Shown here: piece after piece, positions 48,040 to 56,516 of the stretch
Numbering within the stretch: the first letter of the stretch is position 1
How the letters are laid out: each line of letters opens with the position of its first letter
Assembly (NCBI RefSeq): GCF_963676475.1
Contig: NZ_OY781106.1
Location: forward strand, 2,914,001-2,978,000
From: an uncultured Celeribacter sp.
GTDB lineage: Bacteria > Pseudomonadota > Alphaproteobacteria > Rhodobacterales > Rhodobacteraceae
Length of the DNA stretch: 64,000 bases
Reading direction: 5' to 3'
Notes under the pieces: model-generated
The model's database searches: none
Told to the model about the DNA's origin: nothing
The model's input: only the letters and a program-made list of their open reading frames with translations
Made by a program: the position numbers and the translations under genes

Positions 48040-48426
48040 TCATCTGAGTTGACTGATTGATGCGGCCAGTGAAATGAACGCCTTGAAGCTCTGGTCGGTT
48101 TTGCACGAGCGCATGGCGATGCCTCTGTTTTCCTTGAGCTTTCCAAAATAGTTTTCGATCAGATGCCGCCATTTGTAGGTTTCCTTGTCGAACTCGGCAG
48201 GAAAGCGGCGGTTGGATTTCGGCGGAATGACCGGTGCAATGCTCCGTTCGGTCAGCGCAGTTCGGAGCCAATCGGCATCAAAGGCGCGATCCGCGAGCAG
48301 GTGATCTGCGGCGAGCTTGTCGATCAGCTCCGGCACGCCGCGCAGGTCATGCGCTTGCCCCGGCAACAGGCGGAAATCGACAAGGTTGCCAAGCGCGTCG
48401 GTCAGGGCAACGATTTTCGTCGTCAT
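48040..48426 (-). CDS. IS5-family transposase, second frame (copy 1)
   Basis: 128 residues in another frame than the preceding part. It supplies the second catalytic Asp (LLADRAFDADWLR) and the Glu (HLIENYFGKLKENR). Together the two frames make one DDE transposase of about 245 residues. Confidence 0.9.
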   Translation of the reverse strand: MTTKIVALTDALGNLVDFRLLPGQAHDLRGVPELIDKLAADHLLADRAFDADWLRTALTERSIAPVIPPKSNRRFPAEFDKETYKWRHLIENYFGKLKENRGIAMRSCKTDQSFKAFISLAASISQLR

Positions 48427-48443
48427 GCCGCCGCGCGAGCGCC

Positions 48444-48791
48444 CTATGGCCTGGCTCTGTGTCCCCCTTTTGCGCCCTGGCCGGAACGGTGGACCTTGAC
48501 GATGGAACCGTCGATCATCGCGTATTCGAAGTCGGCGTCCTCAGCCAAGGTTCTGAACATGCTGTAGAAAGCGTCAGCTTTCACCCATCGCCGGAAGCGT
48601 TTGAAGACAGAATTCCACTTCCCGAATTCGACGGGCAGTTCCCGCCATTGCGCTCCGGTTCGCACAATCCACAACACAGCCTCCATGAACAGGCGTGGAT
48701 CGCGTCCGGTTTGGCCGGGATCTGTGGCCTTGCCAAGACAGAAAGGTTCGATGATTGCCCATTGGGCGTCGGTCAAGACATGACCGGTCAA
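48444..48791 (-). CDS. IS5-family transposase, first frame (copy 1)
   Basis: 115 residues. Start MTGHVLTDAQWAIIEPF, then the DUF4096-type helices (RTGAQWRELPVEFGKWNSV) and the first catalytic Asp in YAMIDGSIVKVHR. The product is joined to the next frame by a ribosomal frameshift in this IS group. Confidence 0.9.
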   Translation of the reverse strand: MTGHVLTDAQWAIIEPFCLGKATDPGQTGRDPRLFMEAVLWIVRTGAQWRELPVEFGKWNSVFKRFRRWVKADAFYSMFRTLAEDADFEYAMIDGSIVKVHRSGQGAKGGHRARP

Positions 48792-48927
48792 GGCTGCTCT
48801 CCTCTGTTTGCAACCTTGAAGCAGAACTCACAGAATTTGGGAATCCTGAACGTCAACAAGCCCTAGCTTATTTGACGAAGGTCACATATTTCGATTCCAC
48901 CTGCGCCGAAGCCGAAAGAGTAATTGT

Positions 48928-49236
48928 ATGACAACATTTTACGTAACTCTCCTCCCACCCCAATCCGAAGGTGATTGGTCCCACGGCATTCAATTCACTT
49001 GGGAGGAGGCTGCGCGAATAGTCTTCTCCCACCGAGGAAGATCTCATCCAATTTCATGGGATGACTCTTGCATGGAGATCGACATGAAAGGTCGAGCGAC
49101 TTGGGTTGTGCAAAGAGGGAACGGCACAGAAAAGCGCTGGCCAATATGCAGAGAACATATGAACCAAGTACTCACCAAGGCAATGGACGAGAACCCTCCT
49201 AGGGATCTGGGTATTTGTGAGGATGAGCCGGATTAG
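48928..49236 (+). CDS. Small protein of unknown function
   Basis: 102 residues, acidic at the C-terminus, with several Trp (GDWSHGIQFTWEEAARIVFS) and CREHMNQVL. I do not recognise a family. It lies alone between IS5 and the DUF6527 gene on the opposite strand, and has no strong ribosome site. It could be a cargo remnant. Confidence 0.45.
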   Translation: MTTFYVTLLPPQSEGDWSHGIQFTWEEAARIVFSHRGRSHPISWDDSCMEIDMKGRATWVVQRGNGTEKRWPICREHMNQVLTKAMDENPPRDLGICEDEPD

Positions 49237-49285
49237 TATCGGACAGAAAATCCCTGATATTATAGCGAAGGCGGTCTACGCGTGG

Positions 49286-49660
49286 CTAAGACTTCGTACG
49301 ACCCACACCGCTGTCTCTACACCAGTCGACCCGCCCTTGCCGGATCCAGAAATGACACCGGCACTCATTCGTTTGCCGAACCGAAGGTGAGATCGTCGGG
49401 CGCTTCAACCAGTCTAACATAGCCGTCCACCTAGGCCTCCGTTTCTTGCTGAGGGACAACTTGATGGTCTCACCGCACCCGCCGGGGCAGTGGAAGCAGG
49501 CCCATTTGTCGACGCCATCACGCACGATGATCATCTCACCAGGAACGATCTGATCCGGCGCGGGGTGTGTGGGTGTTACCCTGGCAACCAGGTCACTTCG
49601 TGGAATGAGGCGGAAGTGCTCGCAGCTCTTTCGCAAAATGTCGATCATCATGCCACTCAC
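49286..49660 (-). CDS. DUF6527-like zinc-binding protein of the ubiquitin-like operon
   Basis: 124 residues. The conserved core is WACFHCPGGCGETIKLSLSK (Cys ligands), RPRWTAMLDWLKRPTISPSV and CRCHFWIRQGRVDWC, which I recognise as a DUF6527-type fold seen at the end of multi-ubiquitin operons. Its ATG overlaps the stop of the JAB-E1 gene (ATGA). The biochemical role is unknown; zinc binding and a link to the E1 protein are inferred from the motif and coupling. Confidence 0.75.
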   Translation of the reverse strand: MSGMMIDILRKSCEHFRLIPRSDLVARVTPTHPAPDQIVPGEMIIVRDGVDKWACFHCPGGCGETIKLSLSKKRRPRWTAMLDWLKRPTISPSVRQTNECRCHFWIRQGRVDWCRDSGVGRTKS

Positions 49661-51066
49661 CCGATACGATCCAGGAACGGCTCGACGTCGCCGAGGCCCC
49701 AGTATTCCTCGCTACCACAGACCGGGCAGTCAGGCCGCGCCTGTGCCGCCTGCGAACGCTCGAAGCCCTTGTCGAGCTTGCGATAGCGTTGCCATGTCCA
49801 TCCACCGCCGCCACGGAAGTCGACGAGACCGGCAAGAAGTTCGTTCACCGCCATGGTGGCCGCCTCGGAGGTGAAGGTCACCACGGCCGGTGCCGGATTG
49901 CCCGCGCCGCGCACGTAGGCCTCGGTCTTTTGCCGTTCAAATTCGGCGGGGTCCGATCGCTCGAGATCCTCCTCGCGGGCTCTGGCGCGATCGACTGTAC
50001 CGCGGCAGCCGTGGCACGCCGACGTGGGAAACAGCACGCTGACCCGCGCAGCCATCTCGAGGAGGCCGGGCTCACCATCGTCACGGGGCATCAGGATCAG
50101 CCCGACATCGATGACCGGGATAAGGTAGAAATGCGCGATGCGGTTGAGGTAGAGACGCCCGGCGTGATCATCCGTGCATCCGAAGATGACGTCGCAGGAT
50201 TTCAGCGCGTCACGGATATGGGGTGCATCCACCCAACCGTTCATCGACCGGATGTCGACGTCGAGACCCATCATCGTCACCTCGCGCGCCATGACATCGA
50301 CCTTGGGCACCGCTTGGTCGGCATCTTTCCGCGTCGCGCCGTACAGGCGGTTCAGGTTGGAATGCTCGACCACGTCATCGTCGATGACCACGATGCGCCC
50401 CACGCCGAGGCGGGCAAGGAGCTGGACGACCGGGCTTCCGGTGCCGCCGCAGCCGACCACGGCAACGGAGAGCTGTTTAAGGAGTCCGTTGACCTCCGGC
50501 CCGAATGCCAGTGCCTGTCGGGCCAAGGTTTCCGACGGAGTCGGCACGTCGGCCGACTGGATCTCGAGCCGAGTGCCGATGACGGTCACACGATCACAGG
50601 GCAGGGGTGTCATGTCGTCTTCCCAGACCCGTGCCCGGTAGAGGTTGTCACCGACCTGCACGATGCTCACCAAGCGCGTCCCTTCGCCGTTCCGGTTCCG
50701 GGCCATGGTGAGGAGGTCGCGCTCGTTGCGATCGTCCTGGTCCGAGAAACCATCGAAGCCTCCCGGGTGACTATGAACGATCGCCGGCACTAGGCCTTCC
50801 TCCTTGGCCCGGCGACAGAGCTGAGCAAAGGAGTTGGTGTTCCAGGTGACATGCTTGTCGCTGGTATCGACGAGATCCTCCTGAGGGATCGCGATGACCT
50901 CATAGGAGGTGTAACGGGTCCGCGGCTCGAGGTCCCAGGGGTCCTGCCCGATCTCGCTTTTGCCGAGCAGCATGTAGGCGGCGCCTTCGTGCCCCCGGGG
51001 GTGCGCGAGCAGCGCCTGCAGCTTGTCGCGGTGACGGGCATGAAGAGTGATGTCGGTGCGTTTCAT
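49657..51066 (-). CDS. JAB peptidase - E1-like (ThiF) fusion protein
   Basis: 469 residues. Residues about 1-150 form a JAB/JAMM isopeptidase with the complete metal motif VHSHPGGFDGFSDQD (His98, His100, Ser108, Asp111). From about 180 a ThiF/E1 adenylation domain follows: AVVGCGGTGSPVVQLLARL, VIDDDVVEHSNLNRLYG, and FGCTDDHAGR. Cys pairs CHGC and CPVCG probably bind zinc. One protein thus combines the activating enzyme and the protease that would mature or remove the ubiquitin-like protein. It overlaps the E2 gene and the DUF6527 gene by 4 bases each. Confidence 0.93.
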   Translation of the reverse strand: MKRTDITLHARHRDKLQALLAHPRGHEGAAYMLLGKSEIGQDPWDLEPRTRYTSYEVIAIPQEDLVDTSDKHVTWNTNSFAQLCRRAKEEGLVPAIVHSHPGGFDGFSDQDDRNERDLLTMARNRNGEGTRLVSIVQVGDNLYRARVWEDDMTPLPCDRVTVIGTRLEIQSADVPTPSETLARQALAFGPEVNGLLKQLSVAVVGCGGTGSPVVQLLARLGVGRIVVIDDDVVEHSNLNRLYGATRKDADQAVPKVDVMAREVTMMGLDVDIRSMNGWVDAPHIRDALKSCDVIFGCTDDHAGRLYLNRIAHFYLIPVIDVGLILMPRDDGEPGLLEMAARVSVLFPTSACHGCRGTVDRARAREEDLERSDPAEFERQKTEAYVRGAGNPAPAVVTFTSEAATMAVNELLAGLVDFRGGGGWTWQRYRKLDKGFERSQAAQARPDCPVCGSEEYWGLGDVEPFLDRIG

Positions 51067-51443
51067 GCCGCCACCTCCAGAGCCTCTTCGACCCGCTTCA
51101 GCATGGTCCAGATGCCGTCAGTGCCGGGACGCCACTGGTTGTTGTGGCGAGACCAGCGCTGCCAATTCTGGCCAGCATGAGTCTCCCGCACCTGCGTGCA
51201 GCGGGGCTCACGCTGGTCGGCAAGGAGCTGGAGATGCGGCACGGCGTAGAACATGTCGGGCGCGACTTCGGGATACGAGGGCGGCAGCAGGATCAGGATA
51301 TCCGCCTGGGCGACCTGATACTTGCCTTCCGGCAGCGTGATTCCGGTGAGGATCACGCCCTTCTTTCCGCCTTCGATGACCTCGCGAACGGTGATGTCCC
51401 GCCCCTCGAGGTAGCGGCGATCCTGACGGGGGAGGAGGCTCAT
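51063..51443 (-). CDS. E2-like protein (prokaryotic E2 family E)
   Basis: 126 residues from the ATG at 51443. The family pattern is VAQADILILLPPSYPEVAPD, a typical E2 Pro-Tyr-Pro turn, then THAGQNWQRWSRHNNQWRPG. Its single cysteine (Cys82, in EPRCTQVRE) is the obvious candidate to carry the ubiquitin-like protein. The ribosome site for this gene lies in the last codons of the ubiquitin-like gene, and the two overlap by 4 bases. Confidence 0.87.
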   Translation of the reverse strand: MSLLPRQDRRYLEGRDITVREVIEGGKKGVILTGITLPEGKYQVAQADILILLPPSYPEVAPDMFYAVPHLQLLADQREPRCTQVRETHAGQNWQRWSRHNNQWRPGTDGIWTMLKRVEEALEVAA

Positions 51444-51979
51444 GCCGCCCCCCCTTCCGTGGTCTGGGGCACGCCGGTGAAGAAGTGCTCCAGACCCGCA
51501 TCCGCGAGGCAAATCAGATCGGTGTCGCCGACCAGGATGTCATCCTTGCCGGGGATCACCTGCCAGACGGCGAACTTGGCGGGATCGACCCCGGCCAGCT
51601 TCTTGAGCACGCGCCCGCTGATGACCCTGTGGCCCCACTCGAGGCGTTTGCCATCAATGTCGAAGCGGAAGGATTCCGCGCTCGGGAAGACTAGGAAGCG
51701 CTCGACCTGGCCGGGGCGCAGATCCGTGGTTTCCTCGAGGCGAAGTTCCTCGAGTTCACCGTTGCGCAGCACCTGGAACACGAGGTGTTCCTCGGCCTTG
51801 CGGAAGCCGGCCCCCTCGATGATCTGGCGGCCGGTGGGCGTCGGATCATTGATGACGGCGTCGGTGAACTTCAGGTCGTGGTCGCCGACCTTGACCATGT
51901 AGGGTCCGTGGTCGCGGGGCTTGCGGCCGGCCTTCAGGGCGGCCTGGAGATCTTCGGTTTCGATCGGTTCGGTGGACAT
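51440..51979 (-). CDS. Two-repeat ubiquitin-like protein (Multiubiquitin family)
   Basis: 179 residues from the ATG at 51979. Two beta-grasp ubiquitin-like repeats are visible: about residues 27-99 (YMVKVGDHDLKFTDAVINDP to FLVFP) and 103-168 (FRFDIDGKRLEWGHRVISGR to LADAGLEHFF). The tail is GVPQTTEGGAA: a Gly-Gly pair followed by two Ala, so trimming by the JAB domain of the neighbouring fusion would expose a conjugatable Gly-Gly end. First gene of a four-gene leftward operon; divergent from the sigma-like gene with a 160-base gap. Confidence 0.9.
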   Translation of the reverse strand: MSTEPIETEDLQAALKAGRKPRDHGPYMVKVGDHDLKFTDAVINDPTPTGRQIIEGAGFRKAEEHLVFQVLRNGELEELRLEETTDLRPGQVERFLVFPSAESFRFDIDGKRLEWGHRVISGRVLKKLAGVDPAKFAVWQVIPGKDDILVGDTDLICLADAGLEHFFTGVPQTTEGGAA

Positions 51980-52141
51980 GGCAGCAAATCCTTTTCTTGT
52001 CTGCTCGACGCCCGCAGCAGGCGCCATCAATGGTGTATGCGCGGCACAAGAGGGTTCGCGTTCGTAGCCTTAATATTTTTTTGAATTTTCTTGACTGCGA
52101 TAGGTCGCTGCGTGCGCATATGTATATTAAGAGCAGCGAAG

Positions 52142-52732
52142 ATGGCGATTGGCATGGCGAAAGACACACCCCAAGAGTTCCATACCCTCAAGGAATTCAC
52201 TGACGAACTGGACCTTCTCTTCCGCGATGATGTCGCACTCAGAAAGCTGCTTCAGAAGGCGCGTAACTGGTGCATTCGGAACAACCGAGTCGGCGACGAG
52301 GAGGAGGTCCTTCAAGAGGCCGTCATGAGGGTGATGAAAAGCGAGATCACCGGGACACGCCAATGGCCCAAAGGTGTTGCGCTTATGGTCTTTCTGTCCG
52401 GCGTGATGCGGAGCATTGCATCGGAGCGGCCTAAGATCGGGTTTCGCAAGAACGCCGACAAAGACATGGAGGCCGCGAAGGACATCGCCTCGTCGTGCAA
52501 CCAAGAAGGGCAGCTCTTCGAGAAAGAATTTATGGCCCGCTTCATGGCGCTCTTCGAGGGTGATGACGATTCACAGCTATACCTCCTGGCTCTGGAGGAA
52601 GGGCAATCGAAGTCCGAGATCATGACGGGCCTCGACTGGAATGAAAGGGAATACAACACGGTGGTGCAGCGGGTCAAAAGGACGCGCAACGCCCACCCGG
52701 AAATGAAAGAGATGCTCAATGGCGAAGGATAA
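52142..52732 (+). CDS. Sigma-factor-like protein divergent from the ubiquitin-like operon
   Basis: About 196 residues from the ATG at 52142 (another ATG at 52154). The segment NWCIRNNRVGDEEEVLQEAV resembles sigma region 2 of ECF-like factors, and the C-terminal EEGQSKSEIMTGLDWNEREY is like a region-4 helix-turn-helix. Similar sigma-like genes accompany multi-ubiquitin operons. It overlaps the next gene by 14 bases. Whether it binds RNA polymerase is not shown. Confidence 0.65.
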   Translation: MAIGMAKDTPQEFHTLKEFTDELDLLFRDDVALRKLLQKARNWCIRNNRVGDEEEVLQEAVMRVMKSEITGTRQWPKGVALMVFLSGVMRSIASERPKIGFRKNADKDMEAAKDIASSCNQEGQLFEKEFMARFMALFEGDDDSQLYLLALEEGQSKSEIMTGLDWNEREYNTVVQRVKRTRNAHPEMKEMLNGEG

Positions 52733-53132
52733 GAAAACCTTTCAAGATCGCCTGGCGGAGGAAATCGACGAAGCTATCACGAACGCTTCAGACGAGGATA
52801 TTCGAAAAGAGGCTGAAGAGGCCGGGGAAGATATAGCTGCTTTCGGTGAGCGCATGAGGGCTTGGCTGGAGACTGCGAAAGACGAGGTCGCCGAGATGAC
52901 AATGAAGGAAGCCAAGGCTGCGGCTGAGCAGGATCGTGCGACGCGCGACCAGAATGTCATCTCCATGGATCAACGCAGGCCTGGGAACCAGTCTGGCAAC
53001 TTTATGCCCGATACGGTGGCCGCGCGTCATGGAAAGAAGCTGTCGGAGAGAGACAGAAAAGGGATCGAGAAGGACTTGGAAAACCTGTTCGACGATGACG
53101 CTTGGCCTGACAAAAACGGCAATGATGAATGA
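52719..53132 (+). CDS. Acidic protein between sigma-like and ImmA-like genes
   Basis: 137 residues, strongly charged, predicted mainly helical or coiled coil (EIDEAITNASDEDIRKEAEE and EMTMKEAKAAAEQDRATRDQ). No family recognised. Overlaps of 14 bases upstream and 4 bases downstream tie it to the sigma-like and protease genes. Position and composition suggest an anti-sigma or adaptor that the protease may cut; this is inference only. Confidence 0.6.
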   Translation: MAKDKKTFQDRLAEEIDEAITNASDEDIRKEAEEAGEDIAAFGERMRAWLETAKDEVAEMTMKEAKAAAEQDRATRDQNVISMDQRRPGNQSGNFMPDTVAARHGKKLSERDRKGIEKDLENLFDDDAWPDKNGNDE

Positions 53133-53917
53133 CTCATTCTCCGCGTCGTGCAGAGGAGATCCTTCAAGCATTGCGCCTGAAGCGACCGGAAGACATCAAT
53201 CTTGAAGCCATTGCCTGGCTTCAAGGTGCCAAGGTCGCCTACCGAGAAATGGATGGGTGTGAAGCTTGCATCCATGGTCGAGCAGACATCGGTCGTGCGA
53301 TCATCGCCATAAACGACGCGCACGGAAATATACGCCGTCAAAGGTTTTCGCTCGCGCATGAGCTGGGGCACTGGGAGTGGCACAGGGGTGAGCACTTGTT
53401 TTGCGCCAAAGAGGATATCGGGGGTAGCTCCGGGAGGGAACGGGGGCTGTCGCGGGAGAAAGGCGCGAACCGATTCGCCTCAGAACTGTTGATGCCGAAG
53501 TTCATGCTGAAGAACGCTCTAAGCGATTTCAAAAAGTTCGATATGCGCGCCGTGCGTCGTCTTTCGGACGCTTTTTCTGTTAGCAAGACAGCCATGGCAT
53601 ACCGCTTGGTAGATCTGGATTTCGAACCGAGCCTTCTGGCCTCTTACAGCCGTAACGGGCTAAACTGGTTCAAGCGCTCGAAAAGCGTCGGAGAACGGTG
53701 GTTCCTACGGCGCACGCTTGATCCACAGAGCAATGCCTATGATATCCTACACAAGGGGGCGCGGGACGATCTGGGGCTATCTCTTATCGAAGCGGATACT
53801 TGGTTTGATACTGAAGGTGCCGACCGATACGAGCTTGGCGAGCAATCATTCCGTATAGGTGATGACGAAGTTATGACCTTACTGGTTCTCAAAAGCGAAT
53901 ATATGATGGCTCGATGA
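53129..53917 (+). CDS. ImmA/IrrE-type zinc metallopeptidase
   Basis: 262 residues. The zincin motif is RFSLAHELGHWEWH with the third ligand region EKGANRFASELLMP. ImmA/IrrE peptidases cleave repressors such as ImmR or DdrO in response to DNA damage or other signals. The C-terminal half (from about 170) is a further domain, possibly a sensor. It ends the three-gene rightward unit facing the ubiquitin-like operon, and may release its transcription factor. Confidence 0.88.
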   Translation: MTHSPRRAEEILQALRLKRPEDINLEAIAWLQGAKVAYREMDGCEACIHGRADIGRAIIAINDAHGNIRRQRFSLAHELGHWEWHRGEHLFCAKEDIGGSSGRERGLSREKGANRFASELLMPKFMLKNALSDFKKFDMRAVRRLSDAFSVSKTAMAYRLVDLDFEPSLLASYSRNGLNWFKRSKSVGERWFLRRTLDPQSNAYDILHKGARDDLGLSLIEADTWFDTEGADRYELGEQSFRIGDDEVMTLLVLKSEYMMAR

Positions 53918-54077
53918 GCCGCGTATGCCTATCTGTGCGGCTGGAAGTCTTGCGGACACTGTGAGTGATAAGAATCGTGAGGTACCTTCCCCTTACCAAG
54001 GCCTATTTCCTCTTGGAGGCAATCACGACTAAATCCGAGATCCGGAAAATCTGATGCTTCGTTAAGAAGCTGATGTC

Positions 54078-54746
54078 TTAGCGACCACCTAAATGGACCG
54101 CTCCTGCGCCCACAAAATGGCTATTCAGACTAGGGCAACGGAGCAGATCACTTCCTGTTCTGCCAAGTATTACTGATGTCATTCCCAAACTTGTTGCAAC
54201 CATGCAAATCGTCATGGCGAGCGCACCGCTGTCCCGCCAAAGAAGGCTGGCGCTGTTCTCGTAGCAGCTTTCAAGAAATTCGGCATCAGCTACGAACTGA
54301 AGAGTTGTTCCAGCTGTCGCCGAACAGAGAGAAATCACGCTATCCGAATTTGCATCTCTCACAGGGGTCGGGTCTTGGACTAGCTTGAGGGCGTGCGAGG
54401 AAGGATCATAGACACCAACCGGGTCACTCTCCCCAACCGGAATGCAAAGTATCGACAAGACATGCAACCCGCCCGCTGACGGACTTGCTCGGCCAACCCA
54501 TGGGACACCGAATCGCCCTGGGCCCCGACATCGTTCACGCATTACGTGAAAGAGGAGGTCTCCCAATTGCTGCTGGGGAACCCGTCCTGAGATTGCCGAG
54601 CGACGGGAGGACAGGACATCCGAAAAACCCACATCAGGAAGAAATCGCGGCTTCGGAAGCTCGAGGACGCCGTCGTCTGGAAAGCTAGCTCTCGTGGCGG
54701 CTTGGGGAGGCAGTATTGGGCGAGGTTCATCATCAATAGGCGACAC
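54078..54746 (-). CDS. SagB-like nitroreductase-fold flavin oxidoreductase
   Basis: 222 residues starting at GTG. The start (FSDVLSSRRSAISGRVPQQQ) and the FMN-loop-like PSAGGLHVLSILCIP, then LWRDSGALAMTICMVATSLG, fit the SagB/ThcOx branch of nitroreductases, which oxidise azolines in peptide toxins or reduce other substrates. It overlaps the QueC-like gene by 14 bases and ends the five-gene operon. The 160-base gap to the ImmA-like gene contains no gene. Confidence 0.72.
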   Translation of the reverse strand: MSPIDDEPRPILPPQAATRASFPDDGVLELPKPRFLPDVGFSDVLSSRRSAISGRVPQQQLGDLLFHVMRERCRGPGRFGVPWVGRASPSAGGLHVLSILCIPVGESDPVGVYDPSSHALKLVQDPTPVRDANSDSVISLCSATAGTTLQFVADAEFLESCYENSASLLWRDSGALAMTICMVATSLGMTSVILGRTGSDLLRCPSLNSHFVGAGAVHLGGR

Positions 54747-55326
54747 CGTAGATTTCCTTGGTCACCTGATAATGTTTCACACATCCGCGACACTGGCCGC
54801 AGGCCAAATTCCCAGTGTGGCAAGAATGGGCCCATGCCAGAATCTCGCGCGGGACACCTGAATGACGCACCAGTTCGGCGGTCGTCATGGTAAGGGCTGG
54901 AGCCGAGATGCGGATGCCGCCCTCTTGCACAGCGGTCACCCTATCCATTGCGTCGTAGAACTCAGGACGTCCATCTGCGTGCGTGCCATCAGACGAGACC
55001 GATCCGGTCATCACCTCGGTTACGCCGAGAACTATTCCCCGAGCAGCGGCGAAGGTCACGAGCAACTGATTGCGGAATGGCCACCATTCCGGTACGGGTG
55101 CGACATCAAGGGCATCGTTTCCCGCCATGTCACCGGAACCAATGGCGCGGCAGTCGATCGCAATGATCTCATGCTGAATCCCGATTTCTTTTGCCACTTG
55201 GCTCGCCGCTGTAACTTCAGCCTCGGCTGCCCGTTGCCCGTAGTCAATCGTGATGGCAATCTCAGGGCGCTGCCAAAACGCGACGGCAATGGAGTCCATA
55301 CCTCCGGACAGGAGAAGTGCTTTCAT
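54733..55326 (-). CDS. QueC-like PP-loop enzyme
   Basis: 197 residues from the ATG at 55326, slightly shorter than housekeeping QueC. QueC converts carboxydeazaguanine to preQ0 with ATP and ammonia. The PP-loop ALLLSGGMDSIAVAFW is at the N-terminus, FRNQLLVTFAAARGI and GSVSSDGTHADGRPEFYDAM in the middle, and the zinc cysteines in CHTGNLACGQCRGC near the end. No queD, queE or folE is nearby, which argues against queuosine synthesis. QueC-like proteins also occur in Qat and type IV CBASS defence. ATGA overlap with the upstream kinase fusion. Confidence 0.87.
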   Translation of the reverse strand: MKALLLSGGMDSIAVAFWQRPEIAITIDYGQRAAEAEVTAASQVAKEIGIQHEIIAIDCRAIGSGDMAGNDALDVAPVPEWWPFRNQLLVTFAAARGIVLGVTEVMTGSVSSDGTHADGRPEFYDAMDRVTAVQEGGIRISAPALTMTTAELVRHSGVPREILAWAHSCHTGNLACGQCRGCVKHYQVTKEIYGVAY

Positions 55327-56516
55327 GGTTCGGCCCAGACCGTTTGATAAATCGCGGTCACCAAGTCTTCGTATACTCGGCAGCCAGAACCCAAGGGCAT
55401 CTTGAGATCCTCTGGCCGCACATTCTGCGCCAATGCAATGACCGGAATTCCTTTCGCCACAGCATAGCCAATCTCGAAAATTGTCCCGGCGTCGCCTCCA
55501 TTCAAAATCGCGAGCACAACGGAGCAATCGTCAAGTCCCGCGAGATCTTGTTTCGCGACCACATCACCCGGACCTACGCCTACATCGTGAAGTGGCGAAA
55601 AGACCTCAACTTCCATGTGCAAGAGCTGTTCGCGGACCTCTTCGACAATCCAACGCTCGGCCAAATTGAAGAACGGTGCAGCCAGATAGACTTTGCCGCT
55701 TCTCGGCTCGACCGCGTCTTTGACCACTTCGCGCAATGTATCTTCAGACACCAGTGGGAGAGAACGCGTGCCACAGTAATAGGACGTCGCTCTGGACGCG
55801 AGATCCGCGGCCTCCGCAGCAGGTTTCTCAAGCTTACCCCAGTAATAGGCAAAAGCTGCAGAGAACACATCTCCGGAACCAATCTTCCAGACATTCTCGC
55901 TTCGGAAAGATGGCACTGGCACAGGCGTCTCACCCCGAACGTGGACCATCGCACCGTGTCCTCCCATTTTCAGGACGACAACGTCAGCCTTCCATTCATC
56001 AAGGATGTATTCAACGATCTCGGAGGGTTCAGTACGCCCAGAGAGGCGGCGGCCTTCAAGCCTGTTCAAGATGACGGCCAGAGTCTCAGCGCTGGAACCG
56101 TTCTCGTGGTAGGGTCGAGGGTCGAATGCCGATTGCGGATCGTAGACAACCCGCCCCCCGGCAACTCGGGCACTCCCCTCAAGCATGCCAAAACGAAGCA
56201 CGACGTCTCCTGCCACCTCAAAAGGGGGGTACTGAGGAATAGCGTCAGGTCGAGGCGTAATCCTTGGCGTACCGAGCGAATGCATATATTCGAACTCGAC
56301 GCCTTCTTCGGCCTCCGGACCGATTGCATCTATCCCGAAGGCCGCAGACAGATTTTCAATTCCCGCTGAAAGTGATTTGGCGCGAACTGTATGAAGAGCA
56401 ATTGTCTCGCCTGTATCAGCTAAAGCGACAGCTGCTCGGCCAGCTGACCCGAAGATGTCATCCCAATGCGGCTCGATGCAGCTTTCACGATATACACCAC
56501 CTGCAATTGTAATCAT
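55323..56516 (-). CDS. PfkB-type kinase fused to nucleoside 2-deoxyribosyltransferase-like domain
   Basis: 397 residues. Residues about 1-275 are a PfkB/ribokinase-like domain; the anion hole and catalytic Asp are in VWKIGSGDVFSAAFAYYWG. From about 275 a deoxyribosyltransferase-like domain follows: VYLAAPFFNLAERWIVEEV, ACSVVLA-like DCSVVLAILNGGDAGTIFEI, where the Glu is the likely nucleophile, and AVAKGIPVIAL. The pairing suggests work on a nucleoside or modified base: swapping or removing the base and phosphorylating the sugar. Overlaps both neighbours by 4 bases. Confidence 0.82.
   Translation of the reverse strand: MITIAGGVYRESCIEPHWDDIFGSAGRAAVALADTGETIALHTVRAKSLSAGIENLSAAFGIDAIGPEAEEGVEFEYMHSLGTPRITPRPDAIPQYPPFEVAGDVVLRFGMLEGSARVAGGRVVYDPQSAFDPRPYHENGSSAETLAVILNRLEGRRLSGRTEPSEIVEYILDEWKADVVVLKMGGHGAMVHVRGETPVPVPSFRSENVWKIGSGDVFSAAFAYYWGKLEKPAAEAADLASRATSYYCGTRSLPLVSEDTLREVVKDAVEPRSGKVYLAAPFFNLAERWIVEEVREQLLHMEVEVFSPLHDVGVGPGDVVAKQDLAGLDDCSVVLAILNGGDAGTIFEIGYAVAKGIPVIALAQNVRPEDLKMPLGSGCRVYEDLVTAIYQTVWAEP

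Larger units (their letters stand above)
48026..48863 (-). mobile_element. IS5-family insertion sequence, copy 1
   Basis: 838 bases with inverted ends GGGGCTGTTGACGTTCA and (reversed) GGGCTTGTTGACGTTCA, flanked by TA on both sides, as for the two-frame IS5 relatives. A direct copy with one base difference that I noticed (48287 A, copy 2 G) lies at 61894-62731. The 118 bases to its left hold no gene. Confidence 0.93.

Noticed and set aside
54733..55326. Queuosine or 7-deazaguanine DNA modification (dpd) pathway
   Set aside because: No queD, queE, folE, tgt or dpdA-like gene in the window.
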